DNA of 17,446 nucleotides from Citrobacter sp. (GCA_019415335.1 DXKH01000091.1:1-17446), one strand, 5' to 3'. Numbered from the stretch's first letter, positions 1 to 10,157 are shown. The notes: a model not told the origin generated them from the sequence alone. A program made the numbers and translations.

Positions 1-13
1 CACTAACAAATAG

Positions 14-1021
<1,008 letters not shown>

Positions 1022-1042
1022 GTTGAGATGAGAAACTGATCC

Positions 1043-1070
1043 AAAAAGGCGACTTCGGTCGCCTTTTTTT
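1043..1070 (+). terminator. gapA rho-independent terminator
   Basis: An 11-base stem (AAAAAGGCGAC at 1043-1053, GTCGCCTTTTT from 1058) closes a TTCG tetraloop and runs into seven T residues (1064-1070). It lies 21 bases after the gapA stop codon. The A-rich left arm also pairs with the T tract. Confidence 0.95.
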
Positions 1071-1106
1071 ATGGCTTTTCGTTACGGTTAAATCAAGGAT
1101 TGCATC

Positions 1107-1991
1107 ATGATTAATAAAATTTTTGCACTTCCGGTAATCGAACACATTACCCCTGTCCTCTCCCGCCGTCAGCTCGACGAACTGGATGTGATTGTCGTCG
1201 ACCACCCGCAGGTGAAAGCGTCTTTCGCATTACAGGGCGCGCACCTGCTCTCCTGGAAGCCGGCCGGAGAAGAAGAGGTTCTGTGGCTGAGCAACAATAC
1301 ACCGTTTAAAAATGGCGTCGCGCTGCGCGGTGGCGTGCCAATCTGCTGGCCGTGGTTTGGTCCGGCTGCGCAGCAAGGACTGCCCTCTCACGGCTTTGCC
1401 CGCAACCTGCCGTGGACGTTGAAAGCGCATAATGAAGACGACAACGGCGCAGTGCTGACGTTTGAACTGCAAAGCAGTGAAGAGACACTGAAACTGTGGC
1501 CGCATGATTTCACCTTGCTGGCGCGCTTTAAAGTGGGTAAAACCTGCGAGATCGAACTGGAAGCGCACGGTGAATTTGAAACGACCTCCGCGCTGCACAC
1601 CTATTTCAACGTTGGCGATATCGCGGCGGTGAAAGTCAGCGGTCTGGGCGATCGTTTTATTGATAAGGTGAACGATGCAAAAGAAGATGCGCTAACTGAT
1701 GGCGTGCAGACCTTCCCGGATCGTACCGACCGTGTTTACCTGAACCCGGAAGCCTGTAGCGTAATTCACGATGCCGCACTGAACCGCAACATCGACGTCG
1801 TACATCATCACCACCTCAACGTGGTCGGCTGGAACCCAGGCCCGGCCCTGTCTGTGAGCATGGGCGATATGCCGGACGATGGCTACAAAACCTTTGTGTG
1901 CGTGGAAACGGCGTACGCCACTGCGCCGCAGAAAGCCACCGAAGAGAAGCCGTCCCGCCTGGCGCAAACCATTCGCGTCGCCAAACGTTAA
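1107..1991 (+). CDS. yeaD: D-hexose-6-phosphate mutarotase (aldose-1-epimerase family)
   Basis: Galactose-mutarotase-like protein of 294 aa, the same length as E. coli YeaD. Family members interconvert the alpha and beta anomers of hexose-6-phosphates in the cytosol, which fits a place beside glycolytic gapA. The expected catalytic pair is visible: His164 in LHTYFN as acid, and Glu267 in VCVETAY as base. The sugar-phosphate-binding segments WLS, GGVPICWPWFG and SHGFARN (about residues 59-100) are intact. The ATG at 1107 has an AAGGA ribosome binding site at 1095-1099. The gene lies 85 bp after gapA and its terminator, so transcription is either by read-through or from an unseen promoter at about 1070-1100. 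It converges on yeaE, with a REP cluster between them. Confidence 0.95.
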   Translation: MINKIFALPVIEHITPVLSRRQLDELDVIVVDHPQVKASFALQGAHLLSWKPAGEEEVLWLSNNTPFKNGVALRGGVPICWPWFGPAAQQGLPSHGFARNLPWTLKAHNEDDNGAVLTFELQSSEETLKLWPHDFTLLARFKVGKTCEIELEAHGEFETTSALHTYFNVGDIAAVKVSGLGDRFIDKVNDAKEDALTDGVQTFPDRTDRVYLNPEACSVIHDAALNRNIDVVHHHHLNVVGWNPGPALSVSMGDMPDDGYKTFVCVETAYATAPQKATEEKPSRLAQTIRVAKR

Positions 1992-2015
1992 GAATGATTG
2001 CGCTTGAGACGTCAC

Positions 2016-2090
2016 AGGCCTGATACGACAGCAGTCTTCATCAGGCCTTGTTTGCCGGATGGCGATGCCTGCGCATCTTATCCGGCCTAC
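2016..2090. repeat. REP/BIME cluster of two palindromic units between convergent genes
   Basis: Two adjacent palindromic units resemble enterobacterial REP (PU) sequences. Unit 1 has perfect 9-base arms, AGGCCTGAT (2016-2024) and ATCAGGCCT (2040-2048). Unit 2 has arms GCCGGAT (2054-2060) and ATCCGGC (2080-2086), an inner GATGC/GCATC stem, and the characteristic CCGGCCTAC ending at 2090. Such elements typically sit between convergent 3' ends, here yeaD and yeaE. They can protect transcripts from 3' exonucleases and may bind gyrase or IHF (family knowledge). No separate T-tract terminator is seen here, so the BIME may also mark the 3' end of both transcripts. Confidence 0.9.
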
Positions 2091-2109
2091 GAGTCAAAAC
2101 CGGATCTCA

Positions 2110-2964
2110 TCACACCATATCCAGCGCCGTTTTGCTTTTCGGCGCGGGATACGCCTTATCCAGTACGGCGAGCTCCTGAGCGGAAAGCGTGATGCTCAGC
2201 GCCGCCGCATTTTGCTGCACATGCCCCACGCTTGCCGCTTTCGGAATCGCCATCATCCCGTGATGACTGATAACCCACGCCAGCAGGATCTGCGCCGCCG
2301 ACGCACAGTGCGCATGCGCAATCTCATTGACCACCGGATGGTTCAGTAAGCCGCTGCGCAAACGCCCGGCTTGCGCCAGCGGGCTGTAGGCCATTACGGG
2401 GAGGTGATGTTGCTGACACCACGGTAGCAAATCGTATTCAATGCCGCGTGAGCCCAGGTGATACAGTACCTGATTGGTGGCGCACCGTTTGCCGCCCGGG
2501 ATCTGCCACAGCGCCTGCATATCGTCAGCGTCGAGATTAGATACACCCCAACGACGAATTTTGCCCTGAGCAATCAGGGCTTCCATCGCCTCAACCGTCT
2601 CGGCAAAGGAGAAGTTACCTGACCAGTGCAATAAATAGAGATCCAGATAGTCGGTTTTCAGTCGACGCAGACTGGCCTCACAGGCGCTAATCGCTTTTTG
2701 CCCACCCGCGTTCCATGGATAGACCTTCGACACCAGGAAAACGCGCTCACGCAGTCCGTTCAGCGCCTCACCAACCACCTCTTCCGCGCCGCCATCGGCA
2801 TACATTTCAGCGGTATCGATGAGCGTCAGCCCCAGATCCACGCCCGCGCGAAGTGCAGACACTTCCGCCCGACGCTGGCCGGAATTTTCCCCCATGTACC
2901 ATGTCCCCTGCCCGATCGCGGGCAGAACAACGTCACCGGCGAAGACAACCTGTTTATCTGTCAT
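2110..2964 (-). CDS. yeaE: Aldo/keto reductase, methylglyoxal reductase YeaE
   Basis: NADPH-dependent aldo/keto reductase of 284 aa. E. coli YeaE is one of several AKRs that reduce methylglyoxal to acetol, which would be a detoxification role next to the glycolytic gene gapA. The AKR tetrad is complete: Asp50 (LIDTAEMY), Tyr55, Lys80 (VSKVYPWN) and His113 (LLHWSG). The phosphate-binding end AIPKAAS is present near the C terminus. The open frame extends 30 codons upstream of the chosen start. I reject that extension because it runs through the mipA terminator and is Cys-rich. The ATG at 2964-2962 has a good AGGAGA ribosome binding site immediately upstream and gives the usual length. It lies on the same strand as mipA, 90 bp downstream, with a terminator between them. 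Confidence 0.95.
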   Translation of the reverse strand: MTDKQVVFAGDVVLPAIGQGTWYMGENSGQRRAEVSALRAGVDLGLTLIDTAEMYADGGAEEVVGEALNGLRERVFLVSKVYPWNAGGQKAISACEASLRRLKTDYLDLYLLHWSGNFSFAETVEAMEALIAQGKIRRWGVSNLDADDMQALWQIPGGKRCATNQVLYHLGSRGIEYDLLPWCQQHHLPVMAYSPLAQAGRLRSGLLNHPVVNEIAHAHCASAAQILLAWVISHHGMMAIPKAASVGHVQQNAAALSITLSAQELAVLDKAYPAPKSKTALDMV

Positions 2965-2997
2965 CACATTCTCCTTTGTTGTGCACCACCGTAAAGC

Positions 2998-3023
2998 AAA
3001 ACAGGGCGCAAGCGCCCTGTTTT
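2998..3023 (-). terminator. mipA rho-independent terminator
   Basis: The 12-base perfect stem AAAACAGGGCGC / GCGCCCTGTTTT (2998-3009 and 3012-3023) with an AA loop lies 31 bases past the mipA stop. On the minus strand it ends in TTTT. It is symmetrical, but the only gene entering it is mipA. It separates mipA from yeaE, so yeaE needs read-through or its own promoter. Confidence 0.85.
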
Positions 3024-3054
3024 GATGCACAAATTGCACTGTGATAATGCACAA

Positions 3055-3801
3055 TCAGAACTTATAGGTGATCCCGGTTGAAATCAGGCCAGTCCAGGAT
3101 TTGTCCACCATCGGGCTGTCGGTAATCTCATCCGACAGACGGGTGTAGCGTGCAGTACCGTAAACGCTCCAGTCACCGAGGAAGTTGTAGTTCGCGCTCA
3201 GTTCCAGGTACGGGTTCCAGCTGTCGTTCGGGTTATAACCACGCATACCACTGCGGCTGGACTCTTTACGAGACACACCGTAGTAGTAGTCGTTCTGATT
3301 TTCACTGTTCCATTCAACACCAATACCCGGCGTCAACGTCAGGCCACCATTGGTATAGCGATACAGCCAGGCCAGATCCCAGACGATACCATTGCTGTTG
3401 TCCAGCGTGTCCCCGGCAAGCGTGGTACGCAGGAAGCCGTATTCGGTATTATGGACGTAAGATAAGCCCGCCATCATGGTGCTCTTACGCTTATCAAGAC
3501 GACGCATCTGGCGATCGTCGCTGTCGCCAGGTTTGAAATACATCGGGGACCAGTAGGCCGTGATCGACAACTTGTCCGCCGCGTCGTTCCACAGATAGTA
3601 CCCACCGCCCAGACCACGGAACCAGAAGTTGTCGCCTTCGTAGTTGATCACCGGAACCGGGTAAACATCTGCGTCGTAATCTTTATAAGGGTGTTCAACC
3701 ACACCAACGCCAGCGCCAAGCGTCAGGTTGCTTTCAGCGTGCACCACAGTTGCAGACGATGCGATAAACACGCCAAGTGCCAGAAGTTTGAGTTTGGTCA
3801 C
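3055..3801 (-). CDS. mipA: MltA-interacting protein MipA, outer-membrane scaffold
   Basis: Outer-membrane protein of 248 aa in the MipA/OmpV family. In E. coli it bridges the lytic transglycosylase MltA and the synthase PBP1B in a murein synthesis/hydrolysis complex. Residues 1-22 form a signal peptide: Lys3 and Lys5, a hydrophobic core, and VHA before Glu23. The rest alternates polar and aromatic residues as beta strands do, and ends TYKF with the C-terminal Phe typical of beta-barrel proteins. The start is GTG (plus-strand CAC at 3799-3801), with AAGGAA upstream on the minus strand. A nearby ATG is out of frame. The gene is divergent from yeaG across a 444-bp intergenic region. A terminator lies 31 bases past the stop. 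Confidence 0.96.
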   Translation of the reverse strand: MTKLKLLALGVFIASSATVVHAESNLTLGAGVGVVEHPYKDYDADVYPVPVINYEGDNFWFRGLGGGYYLWNDAADKLSITAYWSPMYFKPGDSDDRQMRRLDKRKSTMMAGLSYVHNTEYGFLRTTLAGDTLDNSNGIVWDLAWLYRYTNGGLTLTPGIGVEWNSENQNDYYYGVSRKESSRSGMRGYNPNDSWNPYLELSANYNFLGDWSVYGTARYTRLSDEITDSPMVDKSWTGLISTGITYKF

Positions 3802-4245
3802 AATCCATCTTTCCTTATTCGAATGTTCAGCGGCAAAAGTGTAACCGCCAATACGTTACAACCCAACCATTTTACAAATTAATGAAAGAATGTAACCGTC
3901 TAATTTTGCAGGCTGAGATGACACGCACCTTACAGTGAGGTGAAAACTGTGTGATCTCCTGCCGCATTATTTACATTTGCTATGCACTTTTTGCGGATGA
4001 GTTATTGATATGCCATTGAAAATCATTTGCGGGTGCAGGCAAGTTTTGCAAATGCCATCTACGCTTTAATTTAGAAGTTGTATCGCCGGGCACGTTGGTC
4101 TCACGCGGTGAAAGCTGGCATGAGAGTTGCTGTTTTTTTGATACGAGACAGTAAATGACGTCGTTCAGTCTACCTCTTCCGGGAGCCTCTACTATTCATA
4201 TGAACGGCTCTTAACCTGTGCTAAAAAACGAAAGGACGGCATACC
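3802..4245. other. Divergent mipA/yeaG regulatory region
   Basis: 444 bp without a credible gene. Near mipA there is an inverted repeat TGTAAC-N9-GTTACA (3840-3860), and TGTAACCG recurs at 3840 and 3891. Further right is a 7-base inverted repeat CATTTGC (4024-4030) / GCAAATG (4048-4054). Isolated half-sites resembling the NtrC consensus occur, TGCAC at 3983 and GGTGCA at 4032, but no complete NtrC palindrome is seen. The sigma-54 promoter lies at 4116-4131. A small hairpin GAGCC/GGCTC (4183-4210) in the yeaG leader encloses the palindrome TTCATATGAA. Confidence 0.6.
4116..4131 (+). promoter_or_regulatory. Sigma-54 promoter of yeaGH
   Basis: TGGCATGAGAGTTGCT matches the RpoN consensus TGGCACG-N4-TTGCT at every position except C to T at position 6. 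The GG and GC doublets have the required spacing. Transcription should begin near 4142, giving a leader of about 100 bases. In E. coli yeaGH is reported as an NtrC/sigma-54-dependent, nitrogen-starvation-induced operon, which agrees. Confidence 0.93.
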
Positions 4246-6180
4246 ATGAATATATTCGATCACTATCGCCAGCGTTATGAAGCTGCCAAGGACGAAGAGT
4301 TCACACTGCAGGAGTTTCTTACCACTTGTCGGCAAGATCGCAGTGCTTATGCCAACGCGGCAGAACGGCTATTGATGGCTATTGGTGAACCCGTCATGGT
4401 CGACACTGCCCAGGAACCCCGACTTTCTCGTCTCTTCTCCAACCGGGTTATTGCACGTTACCCGGCGTTTGAAGAGTTTTACGGCATGGAAGACGCGATC
4501 GAACAGATTGTCTCTTATCTGAAACACGCGGCTCAGGGGCTGGAAGAGAAGAAACAGATTTTGTATCTGTTGGGGCCTGTAGGGGGCGGGAAATCGTCGC
4601 TTGCCGAACGACTGAAGTCGTTGATGCAGCGCGTCCCGATTTATGTACTGAGCGCCAACGGCGAGCGCAGTCCGGTGAACGATCATCCGCTGTGCCTGTT
4701 TAATCCGCAGGAAGATACCCAGATTCTGGAAAAAGAGTACGGCATTCCGCGCCGTTATCTTGGCACCATTATGTCGCCGTGGGCCGCCAAACGCCTGCAT
4801 GAGTTCGGTGGCGATATCACCAAATTCCGCGTGGTGAAAGTCTGGCCATCAATCCTTGCACAAATCGCGATTGCCAAAACGGAACCCGGCGATGAGAACA
4901 ACCAGGACATCTCCGCGCTGGTCGGGAAAGTGGATATTCGTAAACTCGAACACCACGCCCAGAACGATCCGGACGCCTATGGCTATTCCGGCGCACTGTG
5001 CCGGGCCAACCAGGGGATCATGGAATTCGTCGAGATGTTTAAAGCACCGATTAAAGTGCTGCATCCGCTGCTGACCGCCACTCAGGAAGGTAACTACAAC
5101 GGCACCGAGGGGATCTCTGCCCTGCCGTTCAACGGCATCATTCTCGCCCACTCGAACGAATCGGAATGGGTGACGTTCCGTAACAACAAAAATAACGAAG
5201 CCTTCCTCGACCGTGTTTACATCGTGAAGGTACCGTACTGCTTACGCATTTCCGAAGAGATCAAAATCTACGAGAAATTGCTTAACCACAGCGAACTGAC
5301 GCATGCGCCGTGCGCGCCAGGAACCCTGGAGACGCTGGCGCGCTTCTCGATACTTTCCCGCCTGAAAGATCCGGAAAACTCGAGTATCTACTCGAAAATG
5401 CGTGTCTATGATGGCGAGAGTCTGAAAGATACCGATCCGAAAGCGAAGTCGTATCAGGAGTACCGCGACTACTCCGGCGTCGATGAAGGGATGAACGGTC
5501 TGTCGACCCGTTTCGCGTTTAAGATCCTCTCGCGTGTCTTTAACTTTGACCATGTCGAGGTCGCTGCGAACCCGGTTCATCTGTTCTATGTCCTGGAACA
5601 GCAGATCGAGCGTGAACAGTTCCCGCAGGAGCAGGCTGAACGCTATCTCGAGTTCCTGAAAGGCTATCTGATCCCGAAATACGCCGAGTTCATTGGCAAA
5701 GAGATCCAGACCGCCTATCTCGAATCCTACTCGGAATACGGACAGAATATTTTCGACCGTTACGTCACGTATGCCGATTTCTGGATTCAGGATCAGGAGT
5801 ATCGCGATCCGGATACCGGTCAGTTGTTTGACCGTGAATCGCTGAACGCTGAACTGGAGAAAATTGAGAAGCCGGCGGGGATCAGCAATCCAAAAGATTT
5901 CCGTAATGAAATCGTCAACTTTGTACTGCGCGCACGAGCCAATAACAGCGGACGGAATCCGAACTGGACCAGCTATGAAAAACTGCGTACGGTCATTGAG
6001 AAGAAAATGTTCTCCAATACCGAAGAGCTGCTGCCGGTCATTTCGTTCAATGCCAAAACCTCGACGGATGAGCAGAAGAAACACGACGACTTTGTCGACC
6101 GGATGATGGAGAAAGGCTATACCCGTAAACAGGTGCGTTTACTGTGCGAATGGTATCTGCGCGTACGTAAATCGTCTTAA
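4246..6180 (+). CDS. yeaG: PrkA-type serine protein kinase YeaG
   Basis: Cytosolic protein of 644 aa, identical in length to E. coli YeaG. The N-terminal part (about residues 1-380) is a PrkA AAA-type domain with Walker A GPVGGGKS at residues 110-117. The C-terminal part (about 390-640) is the PrkA kinase domain. E. coli YeaG has a role in survival of nitrogen starvation, and its partner YeaH is needed for the same effect. The ATG at 4246 is preceded by AAAGGA (4230-4235). It is transcribed from the sigma-54 promoter at 4116 and followed by yeaH, although the two genes here are separated by 205 bp that include an ERIC element. No truncation or frameshift is seen. Confidence 0.96.
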   Translation: MNIFDHYRQRYEAAKDEEFTLQEFLTTCRQDRSAYANAAERLLMAIGEPVMVDTAQEPRLSRLFSNRVIARYPAFEEFYGMEDAIEQIVSYLKHAAQGLEEKKQILYLLGPVGGGKSSLAERLKSLMQRVPIYVLSANGERSPVNDHPLCLFNPQEDTQILEKEYGIPRRYLGTIMSPWAAKRLHEFGGDITKFRVVKVWPSILAQIAIAKTEPGDENNQDISALVGKVDIRKLEHHAQNDPDAYGYSGALCRANQGIMEFVEMFKAPIKVLHPLLTATQEGNYNGTEGISALPFNGIILAHSNESEWVTFRNNKNNEAFLDRVYIVKVPYCLRISEEIKIYEKLLNHSELTHAPCAPGTLETLARFSILSRLKDPENSSIYSKMRVYDGESLKDTDPKAKSYQEYRDYSGVDEGMNGLSTRFAFKILSRVFNFDHVEVAANPVHLFYVLEQQIEREQFPQEQAERYLEFLKGYLIPKYAEFIGKEIQTAYLESYSEYGQNIFDRYVTYADFWIQDQEYRDPDTGQLFDRESLNAELEKIEKPAGISNPKDFRNEIVNFVLRARANNSGRNPNWTSYEKLRTVIEKKMFSNTEELLPVISFNAKTSTDEQKKHDDFVDRMMEKGYTRKQVRLLCEWYLRVRKSS

Positions 6181-6243
6181 CAGCATAAATGACCCGGAAG
6201 ATTTTCTCCGTTTACCGGGCAAATAGTTCGTTTGTACACGAAA

Positions 6244-6351
6244 TCATTCAAGGTGTATCAAGGCGGCAAATGAGTGAATCCCCAGGAGCGTACATAAGTA
6301 CGTGACTGGGGTGAGCGAATGCAGCCAACGCCGAGATAACTTGAAGGATGA
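6244..6351. repeat. ERIC (IRU) repeat between yeaG and yeaH
   Basis: The core arms GTGAATCCCCAGGAGC (6274-6289) and GTGACTGGGGTGAGCG (6302-6317) are nearly the sequences used as the classical ERIC primers. They fold as CCCCAG/CTGGGG with an inner CGTAC-ATAA-GTACG hairpin at the centre (6289-6302). The outer parts are imperfectly complementary (TCATTCAAG at 6244, CTTGAAGGATGA ending at 6351). I set the ends there, giving about 108 bp; full ERIC copies are about 127 bp, so the ends are approximate. It lies inside a transcribed operon, where ERIC RNA hairpins can change mRNA stability. Confidence 0.9.
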
Positions 6352-6358
6352 AGCGTAA

Positions 6359-7669
<1,311 letters not shown>

Positions 7670-7675
7670 CCACAG

Positions 7676-7709
7676 CCAGCCAGGAAAATAGTCTCCTGGC
7701 TGGTTTATT
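7676..7709 (+). terminator. yeaH rho-independent terminator
   Basis: The perfect 10-base stem CCAGCCAGGA (7676-7685) / TCCTGGCTGG (7694-7703) with an 8-base loop is followed by TTTATTT. It lies six bases after the yeaH stop and closes the yeaGH operon. Confidence 0.9.
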
Positions 7710-7805
7710 TCATGCCTTTTACACCCCATATTCCCGCAGGTCGATAGGTTGCTTCTGTGACGTGTGATAAAATAAACTATCTGACCAGGAGGGTTGCTAT
7801 TTATC

Positions 7806-9296
7806 ATGAAATTGCCTCATAAAGCGCTCAGGCTCTTTATTTCCGCAAGCGTTGTCGTTTTGACATCCTCCTTTTTGATCTATGAACTTATTGCCAGCCA
7901 TAAGTCAATGAATGGCTATATGCGCTATATCATCGAAAAGGCGGACTCCTCCTTTCTGTATGACAAATACCAGAACCAAAGCATTGCCGCTCATCTGATG
8001 CGCACACTGGCTTCGCCGGAGAAAACGGTTTCTGCCGAAACCCGCAATGCCATTTGCCAGACGTTTGAACGCGCCAATTCGGTGTATGGTCTGAATCTGA
8101 CGACGCATAATTATCCCGCGCTCAACGGCACGTTACAAACCTCCGTTGATGACTGTGAGCGTATCGCGGACGATATATTGCTGCTTCCTGCTTTTGATCA
8201 GGCCGTGAAGGTTAACCGGGAACAGGTTGATTATGGACAAGGTCTCGCCACCTCAGAAGAGAAATTTCATTATTATCTGGACTTACAAAAGCAATATATT
8301 TACTTCTACGATCGGATCAATACACATCAGTTTGCCATGCATCATTGGGCTTTTTTACAGAAAGGCTCATTAGGCATTCATCAGGCCGATATTGATCAGC
8401 TATTTTCTGGCCGTACCGTACTGTCGAGTATCTATCAGGATGATCGTACCGAACTTAACGTGATGAGTTTTTTAACGCCGGTCTATCTGGACGGGAAGTT
8501 AAAAGGCATCGTAATGGTGGATATTAATAAACACAATTTGCAGAATATTGTTTTTACCCACGATCGTCCGCTGGTCTGGCGATATCTCAATGCCAGCGTC
8601 ACAGATATCGACTCGGATAAAACCATCATTATTCATCAGAGTGAAAATAACCTTTTCCCGTACGTCAATTACATCAGCGATCTTCCCGGTGGACTTCACG
8701 TCGAGCTGTCACTCGATATTTTGTATTTCATTGTCTCGTCCTGGAAACTGTTTCTGTTTTACCTGCTGGCAACCGCCCTGCTCCTCAATATGGTCAGACT
8801 GCATTTTCGCCTTTACCACAATGTCACCCGCGAAAATATCAGCGATGCGATGACTGGCCTGTATAACCGAAAAATATTAACCCCGACGCTGGAACAGCGT
8901 TTACAGCGACTGGTCAGCGCCGGAACGCCGGTAACTTTTATCGCCATCGATCTCGATAAGCTGAAGATGATTAACGATACGCTGGGGCATCACGAGGGCG
9001 ATCGGGCGATCACACTGCTGGCGAACGCCATTGAGGCGTCAGTGCGTAAAAGCGATTATGCCATCCGCCTGGGCGGCGATGAGTTTTGCATCATTCTGAT
9101 AGACGCCGAGCCTGACATGGCTGCCCGTCTGCCGGAACGGATTGCCAGCCATCTGCGGACCGTCGCACCGGAGAAAGATATTCGTTTTTCATCAGGCAGC
9201 TACAGCATGCAACCGAACGATACGTTACATGATGCCTACACCGCGTCTGACGAACAGCTTTACCTCAACAAACACCAAAACCGTCAGCGGTCATGA
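7806..9296 (+). CDS. dgcJ: Membrane-bound diguanylate cyclase DgcJ (YeaJ)
   Basis: 496-aa inner-membrane enzyme that makes cyclic di-GMP from two GTP and so promotes the sessile state. Layout: a TM helix at about residues 9-29, a periplasmic sensor region at about 30-312, a second TM helix at about 314-332, and a cytoplasmic GGDEF domain from about 345. The active-site signature GGDEF is intact at 423-427. The product-inhibition I-site RKSD (414-417) sits exactly five residues before it, so feedback control is likely. The substrate-binding DxLTGLxNR equivalent is DAMTGLYNRK. I chose the ATG at 7806, which gives the E. coli length. AGGAGGG at 7787-7793 is a strong but slightly distant ribosome binding site, and the in-frame TTG at 7794 would abut it. 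The degenerate cyclase gene cdgI that I recall beside it in E. coli is absent here. Confidence 0.95.
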   Translation: MKLPHKALRLFISASVVVLTSSFLIYELIASHKSMNGYMRYIIEKADSSFLYDKYQNQSIAAHLMRTLASPEKTVSAETRNAICQTFERANSVYGLNLTTHNYPALNGTLQTSVDDCERIADDILLLPAFDQAVKVNREQVDYGQGLATSEEKFHYYLDLQKQYIYFYDRINTHQFAMHHWAFLQKGSLGIHQADIDQLFSGRTVLSSIYQDDRTELNVMSFLTPVYLDGKLKGIVMVDINKHNLQNIVFTHDRPLVWRYLNASVTDIDSDKTIIIHQSENNLFPYVNYISDLPGGLHVELSLDILYFIVSSWKLFLFYLLATALLLNMVRLHFRLYHNVTRENISDAMTGLYNRKILTPTLEQRLQRLVSAGTPVTFIAIDLDKLKMINDTLGHHEGDRAITLLANAIEASVRKSDYAIRLGGDEFCIILIDAEPDMAARLPERIASHLRTVAPEKDIRFSSGSYSMQPNDTLHDAYTASDEQLYLNKHQNRQRS

Positions 9297-9336
9297 TAAT
9301 CTTTACCGTGTTTTTTCGCGCGAACAGGAGTAAAAG

Positions 9337-9840
9337 ATGAGCGAAATGGAGAAAGGCAGCGTGACCCATCAACGTTTACTTGATTTGTTGTCTCTGGAGG
9401 GCGCCCGTTATCGCGTCGTCAGCCATGAGGCCGTGGGGAAATGTGAGGCCGTGTCAGAAATTCGGGGCACCGCACTGGGCCAGGGAGCAAAAGCGCTGGT
9501 CTGCAAAGTCAAAGGTAATGGCGTGAATCAGCATGTGCTGGCGATTTTACCTGCCGATCAACAGGCCGATCTCGGTCAACTGGCCGCTTACCTTGGTGGT
9601 CTGCGAGCCTCCCTTGCCAGCCCGGCAGAGGTGGACGAACTCACCGGCTGCGTGTTTGGCGCAATTCCGCCCTTCAGTTTTCATCCGCAGTTAACGCTGA
9701 TCGCCGATCCACTGTTATTCGAGCGCTATGGCGAAATTGCCTTTAACGCCGGTGTGCTCACGAAGTCGATCATTCTCAATACTGACGATTATCTGCGCAT
9801 AGCCCGGCCTGCGCTGGTGGCATTCCACCGCGCATCATAA
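9337..9840 (+). CDS. yeaK: Mischarged aminoacyl-tRNA deacylase YeaK
   Basis: 167-aa stand-alone trans-editing protein of the YbaK/ProX/INS superfamily. YeaK hydrolyses wrongly charged aminoacyl-tRNAs, with mischarged Ser the reported preference in E. coli, and thereby protects translation. The family core is visible: HEAVGKCEAVSEIRG (about 28-42), the conserved Lys-bearing KALVCKVKG strand (about 50-58), and GxxRASLASPAEVDELTGCVFGAIPPFS (about 88-115). An AGGAG ribosome binding site lies just before the ATG. It sits 40 bp after dgcJ on the same strand, so co-transcription is possible, though the functions are unrelated. Confidence 0.95.
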   Translation: MSEMEKGSVTHQRLLDLLSLEGARYRVVSHEAVGKCEAVSEIRGTALGQGAKALVCKVKGNGVNQHVLAILPADQQADLGQLAAYLGGLRASLASPAEVDELTGCVFGAIPPFSFHPQLTLIADPLLFERYGEIAFNAGVLTKSIILNTDDYLRIARPALVAFHRAS

Positions 9841-9844
9841 GCGT

Positions 9845-9949
9845 TCAGCTACCACGTTCGAGAATTAAAACAGAAATCACAATCACGGCAGCGATGGCGA
9901 AAAAGGATGAACTAATAATGAGCGTTTCAATAAACATCTGATCGTTCAT
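9845..9949 (-). CDS. yoaI: Small membrane protein YoaI (34 aa)
   Basis: A 34-codon gene reading [10 protein letters not shown] at its start and ending LILERGS. The middle is one hydrophobic helix (about residues 9-29), which predicts a single-pass inner-membrane peptide. Sequence, length and position between yeaK and yeaL match E. coli YoaI. The AGGTG at 9955-9959 (plus-strand CACCT) serves as its ribosome binding site. It is convergent with yeaK, four bases from its stop codon, and divergent from yeaL. In E. coli, YoaI expression is tied to the PhoP and PhoB/PhoR systems and it has been linked to EnvZ-OmpR crosstalk; the sequence here does not itself show that control. Confidence 0.92.
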   Translation of the reverse strand: MNDQMFIETLIISSSFFAIAAVIVISVLILERGS

Positions 9950-10157
9950 GGCTACACCTCGTAATGAGAGAGACCGGTTCATCTGTTATTGATAGCCCGC
10001 GATAATGGCAATTTGATGACAAAACACCCAAGCTGTCTGTTTTTTTCGCCATCATGCATTTGCCCGAAAATAGCGGCCTGATTCTAAAAAAGTCTGTTCT
10101 GCGTGGCGTTTGGGCGTAAAGTAAACGGGCTTAACTTTTTTTGGCAAGGAAACAACG

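Noticed and set aside
2965..3054. 30-codon N-terminal extension of yeaE
   Set aside because: The extension crosses the mipA terminator, is Cys-rich, and the downstream ATG has the good ribosome binding site and the family length.
5242..6084. 280-codon open frame antisense to yeaG
   Set aside because: It lies fully inside yeaG with no plausible start signal; composition is that of a reverse-strand shadow.
6185..6221. Hairpin CCCGG...CCGGG after yeaG as a possible terminator
   Set aside because: The stem is only five bases with a long interior and no T tract, and yeaH is expected to be co-transcribed, so I do not call it a terminator.
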